This document shows positions 1 to 5,755 of a stretch of 16,711 nt of DNA, piece by piece. The notes below the pieces were generated by a model that saw nothing but the letters and a program-made list of their open reading frames with translations, searched no databases and was not told where the DNA came from. Source of the stretch: Thermohalobaculum sp039185235 (GTDB lineage Bacteria > Pseudomonadota > Alphaproteobacteria > Rhodobacterales > Rhodobacteraceae); contig JBCDAS010000054.1 in the NCBI GenBank assembly GCA_039185235.1, forward strand, positions 1 through 16,711, in the 5' to 3' direction. The number at the start of each line of letters is the position of its first letter. The stretch's first letter is position 1. A program made the position numbers and the translations under genes.

Positions 1-132
1 GATCAGAGCGCAGATGTTTGGTGGTGGTGGAGAACCGGCATCGAGGTCGACAGGCCTGCATTTCGTGAGCTGTTCGAGGCGTGGCTCGCGGGGCCTTTGT
101 GGCCCGCTCTCGCCAATCGGACCTTGGTCTAA
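1..132 (+). CDS. C-terminal fragment of an unidentified protein
   Basis: Frame 1 is open from the first base of the window and ends at TAA 130-132, giving the last 43 residues of a protein whose beginning lies outside the window. The tail is rich in aromatic residues: it has four Trp in a row near its start (residues 7-10 of the fragment), followed by an amphipathic stretch reading PAFRELFEAWLAGPLWPAL. I do not recognise the family, and no catalytic motif is visible in so short a piece. It is believed to be coding because the frame is open to the window edge, the composition is protein-like, and a hairpin suited to termination lies 24 bases after the stop. It converges on the small minus-strand gene that ends at 196. 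Confidence 0.55.
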   Translation, partial: DQSADVWWWWRTGIEVDRPAFRELFEAWLAGPLWPALANRTLV

Positions 133-156
133 GCCGGTAAGATCCAACTTCGTGCG

Positions 157-179
157 AGGGCGGCCAGTTGGGCCGCCCT
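157..179. terminator. Hairpin between convergent genes, candidate bidirectional terminator
   Basis: A perfect 9-bp GC-rich stem (AGGGCGGCC with GGCCGCCCT) closes a 5-nt loop. It lies between the plus-strand stop at 132 and the minus-strand stop at 196, so it could end both transcripts. Neither side has a strong run of T, so Rho-independent function is inferred from the stem and its position only. Confidence 0.5.
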
Positions 180-195
180 TGGCATTTCGGGCCGC

Positions 196-369
196 TTAGG
201 CCTGTGTCGTCTTCTGAGCAACCGGGGCGGAGAAGAGGCCACGAACCGATGCCGCGATGGCTTTGAAGAACGCGCGGGTTTCTTTGGCACGCTCCGCTTT
301 GCCGCGAGCCTCTGCAATGCGCATCGCGGTGGTCAGATCCATTTTGGTCAGGTCCAGATCGTTTTGCAT
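196..369 (-). CDS. Small conserved-type roseobacter protein (57 aa), function unknown
   Basis: A 57-residue reading frame begins MQNDLDLTKMDLTTAMRIAE, starts at ATG 369 and ends with TAA at 196. An AGGAG Shine-Dalgarno sequence stands six bases before the ATG, which strongly supports it as a real gene. The N-terminal half is acidic and amphipathic. The centre (ARGKAERAKETRAFFKAI) is a basic helix typical of the very small proteins common in Rhodobacteraceae, such as the RSP_7527-like group. That family assignment is from memory of the pattern and is tentative. There is no signal peptide and no membrane segment. It is transcribed divergently from the LysR gene, with about 104 bp between the two starts, so shared regulation is possible. 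No function can be assigned. Confidence 0.7.
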   Translation of the reverse strand: MQNDLDLTKMDLTTAMRIAEARGKAERAKETRAFFKAIAASVRGLFSAPVAQKTTQA

Positions 370-414
370 GTTAAGCTCCTTTTAACTCTGTGAGCAGTTG
401 CTTCTTTGTCTGGC

Positions 415-444
415 ACTGTAGATAGGGGACTTTTCGCGTTGCAA
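415..444 (-). promoter_or_regulatory. Possible sigma-70-type promoter of the 57-aa gene
   Basis: On the minus strand, TTGCAA (444-439) and TACAGT (420-415) are separated by 18 bases. Each matches four of six consensus positions. It would start transcription about 40 bases before the ATG at 369. It is a weak match in a short divergent region, so this is a suggestion only. Confidence 0.3.
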
Positions 445-473
445 CAAACGAGTCTTTCTGCCATTCAGATCAA

Positions 474-1430
474 ATGAGCTTAACTGAAAACAGCAGATTG
501 CCGCCTTTGACCGCTCTCAGAGCTTTTGAGGCGGCTGCGCGGCATATGAGCTTTGCAAAAGCTGCAAAGGAGCTTTTCGTCACGCCGGCAGCCCTTTCTT
601 ATCAAATTAAGAGTCTGGAGGAGCATCTGGGCATCCAACTCTTCCGTCGCCTCAACCGGGCGATTGAGCTGACGGAAGCGGGGGAGACCCTGCGCCCAGG
701 GATCGAGGAAGGGTTTCTGGCCTTCCAGGATGCAGTCGCGGCACTGGCCCGGCTGACCGATGATACGACGCTGACCCTGACCGCGGGCCCTGCCTTTACC
801 GCGAAATGGCTGGCGCCCCGGATGTTCCGCTTTGCCGAGGCGCATCCCGAGATCGAGCTGCGCTTTGTCGCATCGCTGAAGATGCTGGATTTTGACCGCG
901 ACCGGGTCGAGGCGGCGATCCGGTTCGGAACCGGGGGCTATCCGGGGTGCTATGAAGAAGTGCTCATTGAGGATTGGGTGAAACCTTATTGCACACCTGA
1001 GATTGCGGAGGAGATCCAGCGCCCGGCCGACTTCCTGCGCTTCCAACTGATCCATGACGACAGTTTACGGATGATCCCGGACAGCGATGTTTGGACCAAG
1101 TTTCCCACCTGGGCCACTTGGTTTCTGAAGATGGGGGTGGAGGCGGACACCAGCCATGGGATCCGGTTCTCGAATGCCGATCACGCCATTGATGCTGCCT
1201 CGGAAGGGGCCGGGATCGTGCTTGGCCGGTGTTCGCTGTTGGAGCGGGATGTTCAGCGGGGTCGGCTGGTTGCGCCTTTTCCGGAGGCGTTGGACACAGG
1301 TGGTCAGTTCCGCTTTGTCTGCCCACAAGGCCGTGAGAGTGAGCCGCGTATCGCCGCCTTTCTGGATTGGCTCAGGACCGAGACCGCCAGCCTGCGGGAG
1401 AAACGTGTGGCGGCAAACCTGTTGTCTTGA
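474..1430 (+). CDS. LysR-family transcriptional regulator, GcvA type
   Basis: This 318-residue protein has the normal length and layout of a LysR-type regulator. An N-terminal winged helix-turn-helix covers roughly residues 10-69 (PPLTALRAFEAAARHMSFAKAAKEL, then TPAALSYQIKSLEEHLGIQLF). The effector-binding domain follows from about residue 95. The wording of the DNA-binding domain (PLxALRAFEAAARHxSFxxAAxEL) is that of the GcvA subgroup. The ATG at 474 is the only start that keeps the conserved N-terminus. No clear Shine-Dalgarno precedes it. It is divergent from a 57-aa gene and is followed 43 bp downstream by a glutamine amidotransferase on the same strand, which is a candidate target or operon partner. 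The effector is unknown. Confidence 0.93.
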   Translation: MSLTENSRLPPLTALRAFEAAARHMSFAKAAKELFVTPAALSYQIKSLEEHLGIQLFRRLNRAIELTEAGETLRPGIEEGFLAFQDAVAALARLTDDTTLTLTAGPAFTAKWLAPRMFRFAEAHPEIELRFVASLKMLDFDRDRVEAAIRFGTGGYPGCYEEVLIEDWVKPYCTPEIAEEIQRPADFLRFQLIHDDSLRMIPDSDVWTKFPTWATWFLKMGVEADTSHGIRFSNADHAIDAASEGAGIVLGRCSLLERDVQRGRLVAPFPEALDTGGQFRFVCPQGRESEPRIAAFLDWLRTETASLREKRVAANLLS

Positions 1431-1473
1431 GCCGGGCTTTGCTTAAATTGTGCTCTGCACCATGAGGAGAGCC

Positions 1474-2217
1474 ATGAAAATCGGATTGCTGAAGGTCGGT
1501 CGGGTCACGGATGAGCTACACGATAAGTATGGCGAGTATCCGCCGATGTTCCCGGATCTGCTCTCGCCCGCAGATCCGACGGCGGAGTTCCAGAACTATT
1601 ACGTGCTGAACGGGGAGCGCCCCGGATCACCGGAGGCATGCGACGGTTGGGTGATCTCGGGCTCGGCCAATGGGGTTTATGATGACGCCCCTTGGATCGC
1701 CTGGCTGCGCGGTTTCCTGCAAGAGGCGCGCAGGCTGCACCGGCCCATGGTTGGCATTTGCTTTGGCCATCAGATCCTGGCTGAGGCGCTGGGTGGTACG
1801 GCGGAGCTATCGACCAAAGGCTGGGGTGTGGGCGTGCATCGCTATGAGGTGAAGGCGCGCCCCTCGTGGATGGCGGATGCACCGGCGGAGCTGGCGCTCC
1901 ATGCCATGCATCGCGATCAGGTCACAGCAATCCCCGAGGATGCGACCCTGCTCGCCAGCAGCCCGTTCTGTCCCTATGCGATGCTGGCCTATGGCGACCC
2001 TGAGATGCCCTGTGCGATCTCAGTCCAGCCGCATCCGGAGTTCGAGCGATCGTTCGCCGAGGATCTGGTGCAGCTGAGGACCGATGATGGCAAGATCCCG
2101 GCCCCGATCGGCGAGCCCGCATTGGCAACCTATGGCACGCCGGTCGACAACGCCCCATTCGCACGCTGGATCATGAGGTACTTCCGCTTGCGTATGGACG
2201 CACAAGCGGCGGCCTAG
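1474..2217 (+). CDS. Class I glutamine amidotransferase family protein
   Basis: A 247-residue stand-alone class I glutamine amidotransferase (GATase1) domain. The catalytic triad is visible: Cys96 in the nucleophile elbow GICFGHQ, and His187 with Glu189 in QPHPEF. The oxyanion strand ISGSANGVYDD is near residue 61. Such domains hydrolyse glutamine and pass ammonia to a partner, or hydrolyse gamma-glutamyl compounds directly, as in polyamine catabolism. No synthetase partner is encoded nearby, so the substrate is open. The start is ATG 1474, not the in-frame upstream start at 1450, because GAGGAG sits four bases before it and the protein then opens with the expected beta strand MKIGLLKVG. It may be co-transcribed with the LysR gene ending at 1430. 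Confidence 0.88.
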   Translation: MKIGLLKVGRVTDELHDKYGEYPPMFPDLLSPADPTAEFQNYYVLNGERPGSPEACDGWVISGSANGVYDDAPWIAWLRGFLQEARRLHRPMVGICFGHQILAEALGGTAELSTKGWGVGVHRYEVKARPSWMADAPAELALHAMHRDQVTAIPEDATLLASSPFCPYAMLAYGDPEMPCAISVQPHPEFERSFAEDLVQLRTDDGKIPAPIGEPALATYGTPVDNAPFARWIMRYFRLRMDAQAAA

Positions 2218-2236
2218 ATCTCTCGTGAAAACACAC

Positions 2237-2258
2237 AGACCATCGTCTCAGGTGGTCT
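2237..2258. terminator. Hairpin between convergent genes, candidate terminator
   Basis: AGACCATC pairs with GGTGGTCT (8 bp including one T-G wobble) around a 6-nt loop. It sits between the amidotransferase stop (2217) and the DUF465 gene stop (2264). Read on the minus strand, the stem is followed by GTGTGTTTTC, a T-rich tail, so it best fits as the terminator of the DUF465 gene. Confidence 0.5.
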
Positions 2259-2263
2259 TCCGC

Positions 2264-2434
2264 TCAGCCGTGGGCTTGCAGACGTGTGATCTCTTCTTTG
2301 AGGGAGAGCTTCTGGCGCTTCATCGCCATGATATCGAGATCGTCAGATCCCGGACTTCGGATTTCGTATTCGATCTTTTTCTCGAGTTCCTCGTGCCGCT
2401 TGCGCAGGGTGGCGAGATGCGACGTGACGCTCAT
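2264..2434 (-). CDS. DUF465 (YdcH-like) small coiled-coil protein
   Basis: A 56-residue frame starts at ATG 2434 and ends with TGA at 2264. The protein reads MSVTSHLATLRKRHEELEKK, continues through IEYEIRSPGSDDLDIMAMKR, and ends QKLSLKEEITRLQAHG. The pattern L..L...H..L...I......P..D...I..LK..KL.LKDEI..L matches the DUF465 (YdcH) family, whose members are short two-helix coiled-coil proteins of unknown cellular role. A full-strength GGAGG lies six to seven bases upstream of the ATG. It is monocistronic: it converges on the amidotransferase and has about 210 bp of non-coding sequence upstream. Confidence 0.88.
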   Translation of the reverse strand: MSVTSHLATLRKRHEELEKKIEYEIRSPGSDDLDIMAMKRQKLSLKEEITRLQAHG

Positions 2435-2644
2435 GAATGACCTCCGTCTCGAGAATGTTTATAGCTTGAGTAGAGCACTCTTTGACGCAAGTGTCACCAA
2501 ATGGTTAATTCTCCCTGTGCTCAGACAGTTACCCTGTTTGTTCAAGGTTTTTCCACAGAATCACATGGTGATGAGTTGCTCGGGACCACCGATATTCGGC
2601 TTAAGCGGCGGCTGATTTGCCGGTTCAGTGCGAGAACGCGTGCC
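2435..2644. other. Intergenic region upstream of the DUF465 gene
   Basis: About 210 bp without a supported gene, visibly richer in A and T than its surroundings. It must hold the minus-strand promoter of the DUF465 gene. A TATAAA (2463-2458, minus strand) could be its -10 element, but no convincing -35 is seen. It also follows the methyltransferase gene that stops at 2645. I see no strong terminator hairpin. Confidence 0.4.
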
Positions 2645-3397
2645 TCAGAACATCATTGGGGCGGCGTCGCGCAGGATTGAGCGGGCGGTTTCGGTGAAAT
2701 CTTCGGCATCCGCGCGATGGGTCGGTCCCTCATGCAGGATCAGAGGCGCGCAGATCCTGAGCGGTGTTTTCACTCCCTTCCGCGCCCGGACAATTACGCG
2801 CTTTGCATCCCGGCCCGCCCGTGCCGTCAGCGGTTTGATCGCGATATCTCCGGCCTCTGAGAGGGCGCCCAGGATCTCGGCCAAGCGATCGGCCCGGTGA
2901 ATGAGCGTGATCCAGCCCTTTGGCTTCACCCGGGCGAGACCGGCCCGGATCCAAGCCCGCAGATCAAGCGCTTCGCGATGGGCCAGGTCTTTTGCGGCAT
3001 TGGGCGAGGCGAGATCTTCGGCGCCATGGAAGGGCGGGTTGGTCAGGACGTGATCAAAGACCTGCGATTTCAACTCAGGCGGCGGATCGGAAAGATCGCC
3101 CTCATAGAGCGTGACTTCGATGCCGTTGAGCGCTGCATTTTGCCTTGCCAGCTCGGCATAGGGTTTTTGCAATTCGATCCCGCTGAGACGGACAGGAACC
3201 CGAGCTGCGAGGCAAAACCCGGCCGTGCCTACACCGCAGCCAAGATCCAGCACCGTCTGGCCCGGCTTTGCCGGGCAGGCAGCTGCCAGCAGCACCGGAT
3301 CGGTTGCCGCGCGATAGCCTTGGAGCGGTTGGCGCAGGCGGATGCGGCCGCCCAGGAAGTGATCCTCGCTCAGCCCCGCAAACGCAGGGTCGCTCAA
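2645..3397 (-). CDS. TrmN6-like SAM-dependent methyltransferase
   Basis: A 250-residue class I methyltransferase of the COG4123 / TrmN6 (YfiC) type, whose E. coli member methylates N6 of adenosine 37 in tRNA1(Val). The SAM-binding loop is LDLGCGVGTAG (residues 50-60), the acidic end of strand 2 is GIEL (73-76), and the N6-adenine/amino methyltransferase motif NPPF is at 120-123. The N-terminal EDHFLGGRIRLRQPLQGYRAATDPVLLAA is characteristic of this family. The start is TTG 3397, which overlaps the TGA of the preceding DUF2007 gene as TTGA, a usual sign of translational coupling. The exact RNA substrate in this organism is inferred from the family only. Confidence 0.85.
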   Translation of the reverse strand: MSDPAFAGLSEDHFLGGRIRLRQPLQGYRAATDPVLLAAACPAKPGQTVLDLGCGVGTAGFCLAARVPVRLSGIELQKPYAELARQNAALNGIEVTLYEGDLSDPPPELKSQVFDHVLTNPPFHGAEDLASPNAAKDLAHREALDLRAWIRAGLARVKPKGWITLIHRADRLAEILGALSEAGDIAIKPLTARAGRDAKRVIVRARKGVKTPLRICAPLILHEGPTHRADAEDFTETARSILRDAAPMMF

Positions 3398-3624
3398 AAC
3401 CAGTCCTCACCCATGAAGGGATCCACCCCGTTCATCCGCAGGATCATGCGCGCCCGGTCGAGATCGTCGCGATGGACCATGATGCGGCGTGGGAACGCAC
3501 CGATGCCCCCTTCGAGGATGCTCATATTTACGTCGAAGACGAAGCACTCTATATCCTCCGCCGAGAGGAGCGCCTTTGTGTAAGGGATCAAGGTTGGGTC
3601 GGTGGTGCGCACAAGCTCTTCCAT
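3394..3624 (-). CDS. DUF2007 family protein
   Basis: A 76-residue protein starting at ATG 3624 (MEELVRTTDPTLIPYTKALL) and ending FMGEDWF. The order is an N-terminal helix, the conserved DVNMSILEGGIGAFPRRIMV (residues 31-50), and a C-terminal helix RDDLDRARMILRMNGV. This is the DUF2007 (putative signal-transducing, PII-like fold) pattern. The role is unknown. A longer in-frame extension upstream to 3846 is rejected because it runs antisense through the polyprenyl synthase and lacks family similarity. The stop overlaps the start of the methyltransferase by four bases. It is divergent from the polyprenyl synthase with only 61 bp between the starts. Confidence 0.85.
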   Translation of the reverse strand: MEELVRTTDPTLIPYTKALLSAEDIECFVFDVNMSILEGGIGAFPRRIMVHRDDLDRARMILRMNGVDPFMGEDWF

Positions 3625-3685
3625 GGCTGCGAACCCTAGCCCGCAAATCCCGCACAGGCCAGCCGCAACCCCGTGAGGAGGCCGC

Positions 3686-4687
3686 ATGAATGCCCCGTTA
3701 AAAGCCGACGGTCCTTTTGAGCGCCTGTCTGCGCTGGTGGCCGAGGATATGACGGAAGTGAACGCGGTGATCCGGGAGCGGATGAGTTCGGAGCACGCCC
3801 CAAAGATCCCAGAGATCTCAGGCCATCTGATCGAGGCGGGCGGCAAGCGCTTGCGGCCAATCCTGACTTTGGCGGCGGCGCAGCTTTGCGCCTATGAGGG
3901 GCGCGATCACGTGAAGCTGGCGGCGGTGGTTGAGTTCATCCACACGGCAACGCTGTTGCATGATGATGTGGTCGATGAGAGCGAGAAGCGCCGCGGCAAG
4001 GCGACGGCGAACATCCTGTTTGACAATCTTTCGAGCGTCTTGGTCGGGGATTATCTCTTTGCCCGTGCGTTTCAGTTGATGGTGGAGACGGGCAGCCTGC
4101 GGGTGCTGTCGATACTGTCGAACGCGGCGGCTGTCATTGCCGAGGGAGAGGTCTTGCAGCTCACCACAGCCCATGATCTGACCACGGATCTGGCCCGCTA
4201 TGAGCAGGTGATCCGGGGCAAGACAGCGGCCCTGTTCTCGGCGGCGACCGGAGTGGGCGGTGTGATTGCAGGACAGTCGGAGGAGCGGATCCAGGCACTG
4301 CATGCTTTTGGCGATGGGCTGGGTATGGCGTTTCAATTGGCCGATGACCTTCTGGATTATGGCGGGTCGTCCGTGGCACTTGGTAAGAATGTCGGGGATG
4401 ATTTTCGCGAGGGTAAAGTGACCCTGCCGATCATTCTTGCGGTCAGTCGAGGTGACGCGGAGGCCCGGGCGTTTTGGAACCGCACGATCGCGCGAGGCAA
4501 ACAGGTCGATGAGGATCTCGAGAAAGCGCTGGCCTATTTAGCGTCGTCTGGTGCCCTGGAGGATACGCGTAAACAGGCGCAAGACCATGGCAGCCGTGCG
4601 ATCGCGGCACTCGAGGGCTTTGAGGATGGTCCGGTGAAGGCAGCGCTGATCGACATCACCGAGTTCGTCATCGCGCGTACGGTTTGA
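3686..4687 (+). CDS. ispB: Long-chain polyprenyl diphosphate synthase (octaprenyl/decaprenyl type)
   Basis: A 333-residue trans-prenyltransferase that adds isopentenyl diphosphate units to make the ubiquinone side chain. Both aspartate-rich motifs are intact: DDVVD at 93-97 and DDLLD at 220-224. The GGKRLRP substrate-binding segment (52-58) and GKNVGDDFREGKVTLP (233-248) are also present. Small residues before the first motif (ATLLHDD) suit a long product. Rhodobacterales use ubiquinone-10, so decaprenyl diphosphate is the likely product (inference). GAGGAGG stands four bases before ATG 3686. It is transcribed divergently from the DUF2007-methyltransferase pair and converges on ispE across the cloverleaf element at 4740-4846. 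Confidence 0.93.
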   Translation: MNAPLKADGPFERLSALVAEDMTEVNAVIRERMSSEHAPKIPEISGHLIEAGGKRLRPILTLAAAQLCAYEGRDHVKLAAVVEFIHTATLLHDDVVDESEKRRGKATANILFDNLSSVLVGDYLFARAFQLMVETGSLRVLSILSNAAAVIAEGEVLQLTTAHDLTTDLARYEQVIRGKTAALFSAATGVGGVIAGQSEERIQALHAFGDGLGMAFQLADDLLDYGGSSVALGKNVGDDFREGKVTLPIILAVSRGDAEARAFWNRTIARGKQVDEDLEKALAYLASSGALEDTRKQAQDHGSRAIAALEGFEDGPVKAALIDITEFVIARTV

Positions 4688-4739
4688 AACTGGCGATCTG
4701 AGCGGTGCCGCTACGCACTGTCGGTTTAGCTCTCCCATC

Positions 4740-4846
4740 GCGTCGAGCGGGTCCCAGCCGGCCATTTGCGCGGAACGCGCAACAGCAGGGGAACCCTGCT
4801 GGTCCGTTTAGAAAACGGACATGGCCGGCTGGGACCCGCTCGACGC
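4740..4846. repeat. 107-nt perfect cloverleaf (nested inverted repeats)
   Basis: The outer arms 4740-4765 and 4821-4846 are a 26-bp inverted repeat with no mismatch. The 55 bases between them divide exactly into three hairpins with no spare base. Hairpin 1 is 4766-4782 (TTGCGCG, loop GAA, CGCGCAA). Hairpin 2 is 4783-4801 (CAGCAGGG, loop GAA, CCCTGCTG). Hairpin 3 is 4802-4820 (GTCCGTTT, loop AGA, AAACGGAC). Of 107 nt only the nine loop bases are unpaired, so the whole folds as a four-way junction on either DNA strand or in RNA. It lies between two convergent genes (stops at 4687 and 4895). No T-run follows either side and no target-site duplication is seen. It may be a terminator, a dispersed palindromic repeat, a small mobile element or a structured RNA. 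Confidence 0.9.
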
Positions 4847-4894
4847 TTTGCCCGCTTTGGCCGGGGTGGTGCCGAGCTCGATTGCTCCGACAGC

Positions 4895-5755
4895 TTAAGG
4901 CGCACCGATTGGCGAGACAGCAATCCACCAGCTGGCGTTGAGGCGACGCAGGCGCTCAGCAAGGTGTTCCGCTTGCGGGCCGGTTTCGAAGAGCGCGAAA
5001 CAAGTGGCGCCGGATCCAGACATTCGGGCCAGAGGCGCATCTGACAGAGCGGTCAGCACATCGGAAATGGGCGGACAGAGGCTGCACGCCGCGCCTTCCA
5101 TATCATTGCGTTGCGCATGGAGCCACGAGATCAGCGCGTTTGCGCTTTGAAAGCCATCAATCGGTGCGATGGGACCTGGCGGGTTGTCGCGGGTTGCGAG
5201 CGCGTTGAAGACGGCTCCGGTCGAAACCGAGACCATTGGATTGACGAGAACCATCCAAGCCTGTGGCAGGTTCGGGCATGCGCGAAGATCCTCTCCGATC
5301 CCTCCCATGAATTGCGGCGTCGGCGTCATGCAGACCGGAACATCCGCGCCAAGCGAGAGTGCAAGGTCTTCTGGCACTTCGGTTTGCCAGAGCCGGGCGA
5401 GGAGGCGCAGCGCTGCCGCGGCATCGGTCGAGCCGCCGCCAATTCCCGATGCGACCGGCAGGTTCTTGATCAGATGCAAGGCGGCGCCGGCTCGAATACC
5501 GCGCCGCTCAGCCAGTTTCGCGGCCGCTTTGAGGACCAGATTGTCATCGGAGATTGGAAGCGTGTCCGCAAACGGACCCGTCAGGCTGAGCCCAAGTGTG
5601 CCGGCGGGTTCCGCTTCGAGGTAGTCCCCGATTCTCGGAAACACGGCCAGGCTGTCGAGCAGGTGATATCCGTCTGCCCGCCGTCCGCGAATATGGAGAT
5701 AGAGATTGACCTTGGCTGGCGCCGCCTCTCCCAGCGAGTCAGCCGCCATCACCAT
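4895..5755 (-). CDS. ispE: 4-diphosphocytidyl-2-C-methyl-D-erythritol kinase
   Basis: A 286-residue GHMP-family kinase that phosphorylates CDP-methylerythritol with ATP in the MEP pathway, giving the isoprenoid precursors used by the neighbouring polyprenyl synthase. The N-terminal APAKVNLYLHIRGRRADGYH carries the conserved Lys15 and the substrate-binding Asp-Gly-Tyr-His. The ATP loop PVASGIGGGSTDAAA is at 100-114. Asp138 in LGADVP is the catalytic aspartate (Asp141 in E. coli), and the C-terminal motif MSGSGATCFALF is present. Length equals that of E. coli IspE. ATG 5755 overlaps the end of the TPR gene (TGA at 5739) by 17 bases, and an ATG at 5749 is an alternative start. The two genes are evidently co-translated. 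Confidence 0.95.
   Translation of the reverse strand: MVMAADSLGEAAPAKVNLYLHIRGRRADGYHLLDSLAVFPRIGDYLEAEPAGTLGLSLTGPFADTLPISDDNLVLKAAAKLAERRGIRAGAALHLIKNLPVASGIGGGSTDAAAALRLLARLWQTEVPEDLALSLGADVPVCMTPTPQFMGGIGEDLRACPNLPQAWMVLVNPMVSVSTGAVFNALATRDNPPGPIAPIDGFQSANALISWLHAQRNDMEGAACSLCPPISDVLTALSDAPLARMSGSGATCFALFETGPQAEHLAERLRRLNASWWIAVSPIGAP

Noticed and set aside
2549..2557. DnaA box (TTTTCCACA)
   Set aside because: A single near match with no cluster, no AT-rich unwinding element and no origin genes nearby.
3625..3846. N-terminal extension of the DUF2007 protein
   Set aside because: The extension is antisense to the start of the polyprenyl synthase and is not part of the family; ATG 3624 gives the normal size.
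4740..4846. tRNA gene or integron attC site
   Set aside because: The fold is cloverleaf-like, but the acceptor-like stem is 26 bp, the loops are 3 nt, and there is no anticodon loop or T-loop. The attC core sites and extrahelical bases are also absent.
4705..5044. Several short frames through the cloverleaf with repeated peptides such as AGPSRP and WPAGTRS
   Set aside because: The repeated peptides are just the two arms of the inverted repeat read in different frames; there is no sign of translation.
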